From the NCBI GenBank assembly GCA_024640045.1, contig JAHEFS010000001.1, forward strand, positions 38,395 through 102,394: a DNA stretch of 64,000 bases, in the 5' to 3' direction. Made by a program: the position numbers and the translations under genes. The DNA is from Chromatiales bacterium. GTDB lineage: Bacteria; Pseudomonadota; Gammaproteobacteria; Xanthomonadales; SZUA-36. The notes beneath the pieces were generated by a model. It did no database searches. It was given only the letters and a program-made list of their open reading frames with translations, and was not told the origin of the DNA. Shown here in pieces: positions 7,656-16,410 of the stretch; position 1 is the stretch's first letter; each line of letters starts with the position of its first letter.

Positions 7656-8989
7656 TCGGAGCGCGCGTAGAGCGAAGCCGACTCCAGCCGGCTCAACTGC
7701 GTCAGGAAGGGCGCTGCATGTTGTTGGAAAGCCGCCAGTTGCTCCTTCTCCAGCGGTTGCACCGCAGGCAGGGAAACGGTCCGCGGATTGCGGTGCTTGC
7801 CGTTGACGACAAATTCGTAGTGCAGGTGTGGCGCCTGTGCGAGCCCGGTTGCACCGACATGGCCAATGACCTGGCCCTGGCGAACCCGGTCTCCCTTCTT
7901 GACGGTGCGCTTGGAGAAATGCAGGTATTTCGTGACGATGCTGTTGGCGTGCTGGATGAAAACATAGTTGCCATTGAATTTGCTGTAGGCCGATTCGGTC
8001 ACACGGCCATCGCCGGCAGCGTAGACCGGTGTCCCTGTTGGCGCGCGGTAGTCAATGCCATTGTGCGCCTTGAAGCGTTTCAGAATGGGGTGAAACCGCT
8101 TGGGATTGAAGTTGGAGGAGATATAGGAAAAGTTGAGCGGTGCGCGCAGGAAGGCCTTGCGCATGTGGCGCCCGTCCGGGGCGTAATATTGGGGCCCATT
8201 GTCGGCTTCGTAGCGAATAGCCTGGTAGCGGTCACCCTGGTTGACGAAAGTGGCGGCCAGGACGTCACCGTCACGTAGATACTCGCCATCGCGATAGACT
8301 TTTTCATAGAGCAGGAAAAACCGGTCGCCGCTCCGTATATCCAGCACGAAATCGATGTCCCAGCCAAAGATGTTGGCCAGTTTCATCACCATGGCGTCGC
8401 TCAGGCCGGCGGCCTTGCCTGCCAGGAACAAAGATGAGTCGATGCTCCCCTCGGTTTCCACCATTTCCGTGGTGATCTGGCGCTCCTGGATCCAGGCAGA
8501 AGGCGCGCCTGCAACCATGTCCACCATCAGGTAACGCTCGTCATCGAGCGTGTAGCGCATGTGCTCTAACGATCCGTCCATTGCTTGCCGGAACGCGAAT
8601 TCGTCTCCCGGCCGAATCGTCTTGAGACTGCGGGTTTCATCGTTCAGCGCCAGAATTTCATGCAGGGTGCCCACGCTGAATCCCTGGGAGCGGAAAATGG
8701 TATCCAGTGTCTGCCCGGACTTGACCTTCATGCTGATCCATGGCGATTGATCAGTTGCGGCCAGTGGCGCGGTGGTGGTGTCGCCAGCACCCGTGGCTGT
8801 TCGCGTGGGCAGTGCCAGGTCGACCACCCGATCGAACGCGGGTGCAGTCGACGAGGGAGTCGGATTCAGGCCGCCCAGGGCGACACCGAACACGATCAGC
8901 GTGACCGCAAACAAGGCCGCCCGTGACCGGCTGATACCGATGTGCAAGTGTCGCAGGCGATGCAGCATTTGATTGGGAAATGTATCCAT
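7652..8989 (-). CDS. M23 family murein endopeptidase with LysM/OapA-like region
   Basis: A 445-residue peptidoglycan hydrolase of the MepM type. An N-terminal membrane anchor is at about residues 22-42, an OapA/LysM-like region at about 84-135 (SPWISMKVKSGQTLDTIF...RPGDEFAFR), and a C-terminal peptidase M23 domain at about 290-400. The zinc ligands are visible: His309 and Asp313 in HNGID, His388 and His390 in HLHYEF. It cuts D-Ala-mDAP cross-links in the periplasm in characterised relatives. It is divergent from tyrS, as in Pseudomonas, and coupled to anmK. No clear SD supports the ATG at 8989; M8 (8968) is an alternative. Confidence 0.9.
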   Translation of the reverse strand: MDTFPNQMLHRLRHLHIGISRSRAALFAVTLIVFGVALGGLNPTPSSTAPAFDRVVDLALPTRTATGAGDTTTAPLAATDQSPWISMKVKSGQTLDTIFRSQGFSVGTLHEILALNDETRSLKTIRPGDEFAFRQAMDGSLEHMRYTLDDERYLMVDMVAGAPSAWIQERQITTEMVETEGSIDSSLFLAGKAAGLSDAMVMKLANIFGWDIDFVLDIRSGDRFFLLYEKVYRDGEYLRDGDVLAATFVNQGDRYQAIRYEADNGPQYYAPDGRHMRKAFLRAPLNFSYISSNFNPKRFHPILKRFKAHNGIDYRAPTGTPVYAAGDGRVTESAYSKFNGNYVFIQHANSIVTKYLHFSKRTVKKGDRVRQGQVIGHVGATGLAQAPHLHYEFVVNGKHRNPRTVSLPAVQPLEKEQLAAFQQHAAPFLTQLSRLESASLYARSE

Positions 8990-9111
8990 TAACGGGAGGC
9001 AGCTGAATCCAGGGTCAGGCGTTCGGGCCAGGCAGGCATAACCTTAGCCAGACAAGGCCTGCCGGTCAATTGTGATCGCCGGGGTGGTGGATAAGGGGGT
9101 GAGGCAATACA

Positions 9112-10341
9112 ATGCCCGATCTGGCCAAAATCCTGAAGCAAATGAGCGATCTTGAACAGTCCCTGGCATTAATTGCACGGGGCACCGAAGAAATTATCAA
9201 GCTGGAAGACCTGGAGGCGCGGCTCAAGCTGGAGCGCCCGTTAAAGGTCAAGGTGGGGTTTGACCCGACAGCTCCTGACCTGCACCTCGGTCACACCGTT
9301 CTCATCAATAAAATGCGCCAGTTCCAGGACCTCGGCCACGAAGTCACGTTCCTGATCGGGGATTTTACGGGCCTGATCGGTGACCCGACAGGCAAGAATG
9401 TCACCCGCAAGGCCATGACGGTGGAAGAGGTCAAGGCCAATGCCGAGACCTACTCGACCCAGGTATTCAAGATTCTCGACCCGGATAAGACCCGGATTCG
9501 TTTCAACTCCGAGTGGCTGCACGCGCTGGGTGCCGAGGGCATGATCCGGTTGGCGGCCAAGTACACTGTTGCCCGCATGCTCGAGCGGGACGATTTTGAG
9601 AAGCGCTACAAAAGTAACCAGCCCATCGCCGTGCACGAGTTTCTGTATCCACTGGCGCAGGGCTATGACTCGGTGGCGCTCAACGCCGACGTCGAGTTGG
9701 GCGGCACCGACCAGAAATTTAACCTGCTTGTGGGCCGGCACCTGCAGCAGCACTATGGCCAGCCGCCGCAAGTGGTGATCACGCTGCCGCTGCTGGAAGG
9801 CACAGACGGCGTGCAGAAAATGTCCAAGTCACTGGGCAATTACATTGGCATCGTCGAAGCGCCCGCGGAAATGTTCGGCAAGCTGATGTCGATTTCAGAT
9901 GAGCTCATGTGGCGCTACTTCGACCTTCTGAGCTTCCGCAGCAACGAAGAGCTGGCTGGGCTGCGGCAATCGGTCGAGGAAGGAAAGAACCCGCGGGATG
10001 TGAAATTCCTGCTTTGCGAAGAAATCATTGCCCGTTTTCATGGCGCCACCGCCGCGCAGCAGGCGAAGGAAACCTTTATTGCGCGATTCCGCGAAGGCGC
10101 CATGCCCGAGGATATTCGTGAACAGACTCTGGAAACGGCGGGTGAGGGTATCGGTATCGCTGCGGCGCTGAGCCAGTGCGGGCTCACCTCCAGCAATTCG
10201 GAGGCTTTCCGCATGATTCAGCAAGGCGGGGTCCGCATCGATGGCGAGCGAGTGGAGGATCGGGGGCTGATGTTGCCAGCCGGCTTCAGTGGCGTGCTGC
10301 AGGTGGGCAAGCGCAAGTTCTGCAAAGCCGATGTCGAGTAA
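9112..10341 (+). CDS. tyrS: Tyrosyl-tRNA synthetase
   Basis: TyrRS (409 aa), class I, charges tRNA-Tyr. The HIGH-type signature HLGH is at residues 58-61, with [10 protein letters not shown] before it, and KMSKS is at 236-240. A C-terminal S4-like RNA-binding domain ends the protein ([19 protein letters not shown]). The ATG at 9112 follows GAGG at good distance; alignment to remembered TyrS N-termini also fits a start at 9142 ([14 protein letters not shown]). It begins the plus operon tyrS-tyrA-nudix-dipeptidase-VTT and overlaps tyrA by 11 bp. Confidence 0.97.
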   Translation: MPDLAKILKQMSDLEQSLALIARGTEEIIKLEDLEARLKLERPLKVKVGFDPTAPDLHLGHTVLINKMRQFQDLGHEVTFLIGDFTGLIGDPTGKNVTRKAMTVEEVKANAETYSTQVFKILDPDKTRIRFNSEWLHALGAEGMIRLAAKYTVARMLERDDFEKRYKSNQPIAVHEFLYPLAQGYDSVALNADVELGGTDQKFNLLVGRHLQQHYGQPPQVVITLPLLEGTDGVQKMSKSLGNYIGIVEAPAEMFGKLMSISDELMWRYFDLLSFRSNEELAGLRQSVEEGKNPRDVKFLLCEEIIARFHGATAAQQAKETFIARFREGAMPEDIREQTLETAGEGIGIAAALSQCGLTSSNSEAFRMIQQGGVRIDGERVEDRGLMLPAGFSGVLQVGKRKFCKADVE

Positions 10342-11461
10342 AGATCATCAGGATAGTGAATCCGTCGAGACCTTGCGCGATCGGCTGGACACCGTCGATC
10401 ACCAGATTCTGCAGCTGATCGCCGAGCGCCAGGACCTGGTCACCAGAATCGGCGAGCGAAAACACCTCGATGGCAGGGCCCTGCGCGATTTTCGCCGTGA
10501 GCGCGAAGTCATCGAACTGGGCATGGACCGGGCCGGTCGGCTGGGGCTGAATCCGGATATCGCCCGGGATATTCTCGAGCGGTTGATTCACCACTCCCTG
10601 AGCAAGCAGGAGCAACGCCAGTTGGTCAGCTCCGGCCATGGCGCAGGCATGTCCGCGCTGGTCATTGGCGGTCTTGGCCGTATGGGTGACTGGCTGGCGC
10701 GTTATCTCGATACCCTCGGCTATGCGGTGGAGGTGGCGGACCCAGGTCCCGGTGACAGCCTGTTTCCCAGGATTCATGACTGGCGTGACTCATCGCTGGA
10801 ACATGACCTGGTGGCGGTGTGTGCACCACTGCGTGCCAGCAATCAGATACTGGAAGAACTGGCTGGCCACAAGCCGCGCGGACTGGTGTTCGACATTGGT
10901 TCGTTGAAGGGTCCCGTGGCCGCCGGTCTGGAGGCTATGCGCAAGGCGGGTTGCCGCATCGCCTCGGTACACCCGATGTTCGGGCCAAGGGAGTTGATGC
11001 TTTCCGGGCGTCATATTCTGCTGGTGGATGCGGGTCACGCCGAGGCACTGCTCGAGGCGAAGGCACTGTTTGCCCACACGGCCGCCGAGTGCGTCGAACT
11101 GGGTCTGCGTGACCATGACGAGGTGATGGGGTGGGTGTTGGGGCTGTCCCATCTGCTGAATATCGCGTTCGCCGCGGCCATCAGTGAATCGGGCGAGGCT
11201 GTGCCACTGTTACGTAAAATTTCCAGCACGACGTTCAATTCGCAATTGCAAGTCGCGGCACAGGTGGTCTCCGAAAATCCCCACCTGTATTTCGAGATTC
11301 AGACTGGAACGCTACCGGTCACGGGGGCGGTAGAGACCTTTTCGCGGTCGCTCGACCAGTTGGTGGATGCCATTTCCACATGCAACGAAGGACGTTTCGT
11401 CGAGATCATGCAGCACGCTCGCCAGTCACTTTCCGAGGTATCGGAGGGGCCGGCCAAGTGA
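10331..11461 (+). CDS. tyrA: Fused chorismate mutase / prephenate dehydrogenase (T-protein)
   Basis: A 376-residue bifunctional enzyme of tyrosine synthesis. Residues about 8-90 form an AroQ-type chorismate mutase ([28 protein letters not shown]). From about residue 100 a Rossmann-fold prephenate dehydrogenase follows ([18 protein letters not shown], then [10 protein letters not shown] and SVHPMFGP). The order matches the enterobacterial T-protein. The ATG at 10331 lies within the last codons of tyrS, so expression is coupled with tyrosyl-tRNA synthetase. The end overlaps the Nudix gene as GTGA. Confidence 0.93.
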   Translation: MSSKDHQDSESVETLRDRLDTVDHQILQLIAERQDLVTRIGERKHLDGRALRDFRREREVIELGMDRAGRLGLNPDIARDILERLIHHSLSKQEQRQLVSSGHGAGMSALVIGGLGRMGDWLARYLDTLGYAVEVADPGPGDSLFPRIHDWRDSSLEHDLVAVCAPLRASNQILEELAGHKPRGLVFDIGSLKGPVAAGLEAMRKAGCRIASVHPMFGPRELMLSGRHILLVDAGHAEALLEAKALFAHTAAECVELGLRDHDEVMGWVLGLSHLLNIAFAAAISESGEAVPLLRKISSTTFNSQLQVAAQVVSENPHLYFEIQTGTLPVTGAVETFSRSLDQLVDAISTCNEGRFVEIMQHARQSLSEVSEGPAK

Positions 11462-11976
11462 CCCTGAATGACATCGATTGGGGCACGTGGAAGGCCAGGG
11501 ATCCGGCGACGCTGGTGTTCGTGATCGAGGATGACAAGGTCTTGCTGATTCGCAAGAAGCGGGGCCTGGGGCTTGGCAAGATCAATGGTCCCGGAGGCAA
11601 GCTCGACCCTGGCGAGAACGCCGTCGACTGTGCCCGGCGCGAATGCCGGGAAGAATTGGGTATCGAGGTACATGATCTCGAATGCCTGGGCGAACACAAG
11701 TTTCAGTTCATCGACGGCTATTCGATTCATTGCTGGGTTTTCCGAACCTACCGATACGAAGGCGAACCGGTCGAGACAGAAGAGGCTGTACCCCTGTGGA
11801 CGAATATCGACCAGATACCTTACGAGGAGATGTGGGAAGACGACCGTCTGTGGCTGCCCATGGTGCTCGAGGGCAGGAGCTTCTCGGCCCGCTGGGTATT
11901 TGACGACGATCGCATGCTGGACCACGACATTCGCCACGTGGAACAGGTGATTCCCGGTGGCCCCCGGATTGACTGA
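11458..11976 (+). CDS. MTH1-like Nudix hydrolase (oxidised purine nucleotide sanitising)
   Basis: A 172-residue Nudix protein. The Nudix box spans about residues 47-69 (GKLDPGENAVDCARRECREE then LGI). It resembles human MTH1/NUDT1 more than E. coli MutT: GLGKINGPGGK before the box, and after it DQIPYEEMWEDDRLWLP and MLDHDIRHVEQV parallel MTH1 segments. The likely reaction is hydrolysis of 8-oxo-dGTP or related oxidised purine triphosphates. The GTG at 11458 overlaps the tyrA stop; the longer frame from 11380 only reads through tyrA. Similarity is from memory, not from an alignment run. Confidence 0.85.
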   Translation: MTLNDIDWGTWKARDPATLVFVIEDDKVLLIRKKRGLGLGKINGPGGKLDPGENAVDCARRECREELGIEVHDLECLGEHKFQFIDGYSIHCWVFRTYRYEGEPVETEEAVPLWTNIDQIPYEEMWEDDRLWLPMVLEGRSFSARWVFDDDRMLDHDIRHVEQVIPGGPRID

Positions 11977-11987
11977 GGATTGAGCCG

Positions 11988-13193
11988 ATGGACAACAGAC
12001 TAACCCCGATACTCGCCAGCCTGATCTGTGCGGTGCTGCTCGTTCCGTCGGTCGAGGCTGAGGAAAACGCGCAGGCGCGTGCCCGGAATCTCGCACAGGC
12101 CAACATTCTGATCGATACCCATATTGACGTTCCTTACCGGATTTCAGAGAAGTGGGAAGATGTGACGCGGGCAACGGAGAAGGGTGAATTCGATCTGCCG
12201 CGCGCCCGCGCAGGTGGGCTGGACGTACCATTCATGTCAATTTACACGCCGGCCGAGATGGAGGCCGAAGGCGGCAGCTTCCAATTGGCAAACCAGTTGA
12301 TCGACATGGTGGAAGCCATGGTGGCGCGCGCGCCGGACGCGGCGGTCATAGTTCGTACCGCGGCCGAGGCCGAAGCCGCATTCAGGGCAGGCAAGCTCGG
12401 GCTGGCGTTGGGTATGGAAAACGGTTCACCGCTGGACCACGATATTGCCAACGTGGGCTATTTCCGCGATCGCGGCATCAGTTACATTACATTGACGCAC
12501 AGTCTGAGCAACCAGCTTTCCGATTCCTCTTACGACAAGAACCGCCCACTACAGGGCCTGAGTGACTTCGGGCGCGAGGTCGTGCGCGAAATGAATCGCG
12601 TGGGCATCATGATCGATATCTCCCATGTCTCCGACCAGGCGTTTTTCCAGGTCCTGGAGATCAGCCGGGTGCCGGTCATCGCATCGCACTCTTCCGCCCG
12701 GCATTACACGCCGGGATTCGAGCGCAACATGAGCGATGAGATGATCGTGGCTTTGGCGGAGCATGGGGGAGTCATCCAGATCAATTTTGGCTCTTCCTTT
12801 TTGACGAACGAAGCCCGCGAGTGGAGCGATGAGTTCTATGACAAGCTCGAAGTGTTCCAGGAAGCGGGCGACTTCGACGAACAAGACGTGGAAGTGGCCG
12901 CTTTCACAAAAGACTACCGCAAGGAAAAGCCCTTTCCCTTCGCCACACTGAGCGACGTACTCGATCATTTCGATCACGTGGTCAAATTGGTTGGTATCGA
13001 TTACGTTGGAATCGGTTCGGATTTCGACGGCGTTGGCGACAGCCTCCCCGTGGACCTGAAGGATGTGAGTGCATTCCCCGCCCTGGTCGAAGGCTTGCTC
13101 GGGCGCGGTTACTCCGAGCAGGACATCACCAAGATCATGGGCGGCAACCTGTTGCGCGTTTGGCGGCAGGTGGGGGAATTTACCGCGCTGTGA
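11988..13193 (+). CDS. Exported M19 membrane-type dipeptidase
   Basis: A 401-residue zinc dipeptidase of the renal dipeptidase (M19) family with a signal peptide (ASLICAVLLVPSVEA) for export. Metal-binding motifs are present: DTHID (His-x-Asp), GMENGSPL (bridging Glu), DISHVSD and ASHSSARH (His ligands), then GIGSDFDG near the end. Such enzymes hydrolyse dipeptides, including D-containing ones, in the periplasm. The start follows GAGG, 11 nt after the Nudix stop, and the gene ends 8 nt before the VTT gene, so all are in one operon. Confidence 0.92.
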   Translation: MDNRLTPILASLICAVLLVPSVEAEENAQARARNLAQANILIDTHIDVPYRISEKWEDVTRATEKGEFDLPRARAGGLDVPFMSIYTPAEMEAEGGSFQLANQLIDMVEAMVARAPDAAVIVRTAAEAEAAFRAGKLGLALGMENGSPLDHDIANVGYFRDRGISYITLTHSLSNQLSDSSYDKNRPLQGLSDFGREVVREMNRVGIMIDISHVSDQAFFQVLEISRVPVIASHSSARHYTPGFERNMSDEMIVALAEHGGVIQINFGSSFLTNEAREWSDEFYDKLEVFQEAGDFDEQDVEVAAFTKDYRKEKPFPFATLSDVLDHFDHVVKLVGIDYVGIGSDFDGVGDSLPVDLKDVSAFPALVEGLLGRGYSEQDITKIMGGNLLRVWRQVGEFTAL

Positions 13194-13201
13194 ACTGAGC
13201 G

Positions 13202-13810
13202 ATGGAGCAACTGCTTTCATTGGTTGAATGGCTGCAGGCCAACCCGGCACTGAGTGCGCCGCTGTTCGTGCTCGTTTTTTCCCTGATCATGGCAGTCGGC
13301 ATACCAGGTGGCTGGTTCTTGCTGCTCTCAGCCGGTTTTCTGTTCGGAACCCTCGGCGGCGCCATCCTGGTGACCGCGGGCGTTTTCCTGGCGGCATGGT
13401 TAACTCACATGGTCATCCGGACTGCCCTGGGGCGCTGGCTCGATCACCGGGCCGAGGCCTGGCAGGCCAGGGTTCGCACATTCATCGACCAGGGCAACAC
13501 ACTTTTGCTTATCGTCCCGCGCATGATTCCCGTGTTCCCGTTTTTTGCCCTGAACGTGGGCATGACAGCCTCTGGAATTCCGCTCGGAACCTACCTGTGG
13601 ACGACCACGGTCGGCACGATGCCCATTGCCCTGGTGATTTGCAGTATCGGGGCGCAATTCAAGGATCTGGAGGAGGTGGCCCAGGCCGGGGTCCTGGACA
13701 CGCTGCTGTCACCGGGTCTGCTGCTCCCCATCGGGGTCCTGCTCTGCATGACCCTGGGCGGCTGGTGGTTGCTCAGGAGAAATGCGGCCAGCCGGCAAGC
13801 GGCGGAATGA
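13202..13810 (+). CDS. TVP38/TMEM64 (VTT, DedA-superfamily) membrane protein
   Basis: A 202-residue inner membrane protein with about five hydrophobic segments. The VTT-domain signatures are visible: GIPGGWFLLLSAGFLFG, then the re-entrant-type IVPRMIPVFPFFALNVGMTASGIPL region with the conserved arginine and prolines. Family members act in lipid scrambling or envelope homeostasis in other systems. It is last in the tyrS operon; the stop is followed by a strong hairpin at 13858-13877. Specific role unknown. Confidence 0.85.
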   Translation: MEQLLSLVEWLQANPALSAPLFVLVFSLIMAVGIPGGWFLLLSAGFLFGTLGGAILVTAGVFLAAWLTHMVIRTALGRWLDHRAEAWQARVRTFIDQGNTLLLIVPRMIPVFPFFALNVGMTASGIPLGTYLWTTTVGTMPIALVICSIGAQFKDLEEVAQAGVLDTLLSPGLLLPIGVLLCMTLGGWWLLRRNAASRQAAE

Positions 13811-13857
13811 ACGTGAGATGACCGACTGAGGGGCCGTTGCGCCGGCAGCCTTGCCCG

Positions 13858-13877
13858 CCGCCAGCATCTGCTGGCGG
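13858..13877. terminator. Hairpin between convergent genes, candidate terminator
   Basis: A perfect 8-bp stem, CCGCCAGC (13858-13865) and GCTGGCGG (13870-13877), with an ATCT loop lies between the convergent VTT and DUF3501 genes. On the plus strand it is followed only by CCATTGACGAATTTT, and on the minus strand by GC-rich sequence. Intrinsic termination would be weak, so the call rests on position. Confidence 0.4.
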
Positions 13878-13890
13878 CCATTGACGAATT

Positions 13891-14496
13891 TTAAGAAAGG
13901 CGTCCGAGATCGCCCAGCAGCGATTGTCGAGTCGCTTCCGTTACGGCCAGCTGGTGGTTGTAGTAGTCGTGCTGAACGCCCATGCTGAGGCTGGCGCCCG
14001 CGTGCAGCGCGGTGATCATTTCATCACTCAGCTCGAAGCGCATGAAGTGAACCGCTGAGGTCTTTTCCTCGTTGGAGCGTTCCAGGTCTTCGTTGGCGAT
14101 GGCGTACACGCGCTCGAAGCCCTCGACCTGAATCCAGATCAGGTTTTCGACGCCCTTCAGATTGGCCAGCTGGCGCTTGCGCTCTTCCACGTCCTGGAAT
14201 TCCAGCATGGCGGTGCATTTCAGGTTACTGCCATCCGGGATTAGCGGGTTGTACGCATCCAGCTCTTCCTGGATGCCGTCGGCTTCGAAAATTCGTTCGA
14301 TGCGCAGCATTTCCTGGACCTGGTACTGGATGGTCAGGCGGTCCTCGAAGTACAGGTTGAGGTGTGGTCCGATGGAGACCCGGCGGTCTTTCTTATGGTC
14401 GATAACCCGGGCCCGAAATCCAGCGCGTTCGACGGCATAGGTTTCCAGGTTCATCAGGTCATTACGGGTCAGTGTTTTCATGGTCGTCATTTCCAT
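13891..14496 (-). CDS. DUF3501 family protein
   Basis: A 201-residue soluble protein with no known fold motif visible. Conserved-looking stretches are LTRNDLMNLETYA near the start, GPHLNLYFEDRLTIQYQVQEM in the first third, and VHFMRFELS with the acidic and His/Tyr-rich QHDYYNHQ near the end. I recognise the family as one that accompanies rubrerythrin and HdrD/GlpC-like Fe-S proteins. It starts 1 nt after the stop of the Fe-S gene, so the pair is translationally coupled; M6 (14481) is an alternative start. Function undescribed. Confidence 0.82.
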   Translation of the reverse strand: MEMTTMKTLTRNDLMNLETYAVERAGFRARVIDHKKDRRVSIGPHLNLYFEDRLTIQYQVQEMLRIERIFEADGIQEELDAYNPLIPDGSNLKCTAMLEFQDVEERKRQLANLKGVENLIWIQVEGFERVYAIANEDLERSNEEKTSAVHFMRFELSDEMITALHAGASLSMGVQHDYYNHQLAVTEATRQSLLGDLGRLS

Positions 14497-14497
14497 T

Positions 14498-15844
14498 TCA
14501 GATTCCGTAGGCTTTTCTCAGCAGGGTTAAAGGACTGGTCTCGCCATTTTTTAACTCCAGTCCGTCGGCAATCTGCGAGGCGGCCATCGGGCAGTCAGAG
14601 ACCAGGTAGTCCGCCTCCATTTTTTTGGCCCGATTGATAACAGGCCGGGCAATTTTCTGTGATTTCGCGTACGTGCCTTTGCGCACGCCATAGGTGCCGT
14701 CATGCCCGGAGCAGCGTTCGATCACCTGGATGTCGGCGTTCGGCACCAACGACAGCACGTCCTTGGTTTTCGGCCCAATGTTTTGCACACGCTGGTGGCA
14801 GGGTACGTGCCAGGCCACGGTGCCGATCGGGTTCTTGAATTCGGTGTTCATCAGGCCGGCCTTATGCCGGTGCACGAGGTATTCGAAAGGATCGTAGATG
14901 TGTTGCCGGATTTTCTGCAGGTCGACATCGTCCGGGTACATCAACGGCAATTCCTGCTTGAACATCAGCACGCAGGAAGGAATGGCCGCGACGATGTCCC
15001 AGCCCTCATCAATCAGTCGGACCAGTTCTGGCACGTTCTTGCGCTTGTACTTGTCGACCGTCTCGAGGTCGCCCTGCTCGAACTTGGGCATGCCGCAGCA
15101 CTCTTCCTTCTCGGTCAGGCGAACCGGGATGCCGTTGTGCTCGAAAACCTTGATCAGGTCATCGCCGATATCCGGTGCGTTCACGTTGCAGTAGCACGTG
15201 GCGAACAGCGCCACTCGGCCGCGCGTCGGGCCGGCCTCCCGGGCTTCGACGGCTGCCGGTGCACGGTTCTTGTTGCGGCGGCGAATGGTGTCGCTGTGAT
15301 ATTCGGGCAGGTGCGCGTCACGGTGCAGATCGAGCGTCTTTTCCAGGATCTTGCGTAATGCCGGACTGCGGTTGGCCGCGTTGATGGTCTGGCTGACAAC
15401 CGGCAGGCTACCGACCGTTCCGGTAATCTTGGTGTTGCTGATCAGTTTGTGGGCCAGCTTGCGCTCACCTTTCTTGAACTGGATTGCCTTGGCCCGCAGC
15501 ATCAGGTGCGGGAAATCGATGTTCCACTCGTGCGGCGGAATGTACGGGCACTTGGTCTGGTAACAGAGGTCGCACATGAAGCACTCGTCTACGACCTTCC
15601 AGTAGTCTTTCTTGTCCACCCCATCCACTTCCATGGTGGATGATTCGTCCACCAGGTCGAACAGCGTGGGAAACGCGTCACATAATGAAACACATCGCCG
15701 GCAACCGTGACACAGATCGAATACGCGCTCCAGTTCGTCCAGCAGGGGCGCTTCGTCATAAAACTCGGGCTCTTGCCAGCCCAGGGGGTGGCGAGTGGGT
15801 GCTTCGAGGCTGCCTTCTCGGTTGCTGCTGATGGGTCCGGACAT
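14498..15844 (-). CDS. HdrD/GlpC-like Fe-S oxidoreductase subunit
   Basis: A 448-residue protein with two N-terminal 4Fe-4S motifs: Cys45-x2-Cys48-x2-Cys51-x3-Cys55 and Cys88-x2-Cys91-x2-Cys94-x4-Cys99-Pro. Two CCG-like domains follow: EECCGMPKFEQGD in the middle and CHQRVQNIG with ERCSGHDGTYG towards the end. The second domain lacks the paired cysteines of classic CCG (CSGHDG instead). The architecture is that of GlpC and the heterodisulfide reductase D subunit, which pass electrons. It sits between rubrerythrin and DUF3501, suggesting an electron-transfer chain for peroxide or oxygen stress (inference). Confidence 0.88.
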   Translation of the reverse strand: MSGPISSNREGSLEAPTRHPLGWQEPEFYDEAPLLDELERVFDLCHGCRRCVSLCDAFPTLFDLVDESSTMEVDGVDKKDYWKVVDECFMCDLCYQTKCPYIPPHEWNIDFPHLMLRAKAIQFKKGERKLAHKLISNTKITGTVGSLPVVSQTINAANRSPALRKILEKTLDLHRDAHLPEYHSDTIRRRNKNRAPAAVEAREAGPTRGRVALFATCYCNVNAPDIGDDLIKVFEHNGIPVRLTEKEECCGMPKFEQGDLETVDKYKRKNVPELVRLIDEGWDIVAAIPSCVLMFKQELPLMYPDDVDLQKIRQHIYDPFEYLVHRHKAGLMNTEFKNPIGTVAWHVPCHQRVQNIGPKTKDVLSLVPNADIQVIERCSGHDGTYGVRKGTYAKSQKIARPVINRAKKMEADYLVSDCPMAASQIADGLELKNGETSPLTLLRKAYGI

Positions 15845-15879
15845 GTCGGTCTGCTCCGTGCTGGGGTTCAGGCTGAGAA

Positions 15880-15897
15880 GGGGCGCCGTAGCGCCCC
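15880..15897 (-). terminator. Intercistronic hairpin between rubrerythrin and the Fe-S gene
   Basis: On the minus strand GGGGCGC, a TACG loop and GCGCCCC form a perfect 7-bp stem, followed by TTCTC. It lies 31 nt downstream of the rubrerythrin stop and 36 nt upstream of the Fe-S gene start. The weak U-tract suggests partial termination or mRNA stabilisation, so rubrerythrin could be made in excess over the downstream proteins. Confidence 0.5.
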
Positions 15898-15928
15898 TCT
15901 CATGAACAGCTAAGACTACTCCCTACGC

Positions 15929-16345
15929 CTAGTCCATATCGTCCAGTGCTTTCTGGAAACGATTGGCGTGAGAACGCTCCGCCTTGGCCAGGGTTTCGAA
16001 CCAATCGGCGATTTCATCGAAGCCTTCATCGCGCGCCGCGCTGGCCATGCCCGGGTACATATCGGTGTATTCGTGCGTCTCACCGGCGATGGCAGCCTTC
16101 AGGTTGTCGCTGGTCGGGCCGATGGGTAGTCCGGTGGCCGGATCGCCCGCTTCTTCCAGGTATTCGAGGTGACCGTGCGCATGGCCCGTTTCGCCTTCTG
16201 CGGTCGAACGGAAAACTGCCGCAACGTCGTTGTAGCCTTCCACGTCCGCCTTCTGTGCGAAGTACAGGTAGCGACGGTTGGCCTGGGACTCGCCTGCAAA
16301 AGCGTCTTTCAGATTTTGTTCGGTTTTGGTGCCTTTCAGTGACAT
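15929..16345 (-). CDS. Rubrerythrin (diiron domain only)
   Basis: A 138-residue ferritin-like diiron protein. The metal ligands are readable: Glu19 in AGES, Glu52 and His55 in EGETGH, Glu89 in AGET, Glu123 and His126 in ERSH. There is no C-terminal rubredoxin domain, so it is the short type that needs an external electron donor; the adjacent Fe-S protein is a candidate. Expected activity is peroxide reduction. GGAGG lies about 10 nt upstream of the ATG at 16345. It heads the rubrerythrin-FeS-DUF3501 cluster. Confidence 0.93.
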   Translation of the reverse strand: MSLKGTKTEQNLKDAFAGESQANRRYLYFAQKADVEGYNDVAAVFRSTAEGETGHAHGHLEYLEEAGDPATGLPIGPTSDNLKAAIAGETHEYTDMYPGMASAARDEGFDEIADWFETLAKAERSHANRFQKALDDMD

Positions 16346-16410
16346 GATCTTTCAATCCTCCGTTAACTCATGGGCGTACAAATACTCAGAGATCATAGTC
16401 AATTCCAGCT

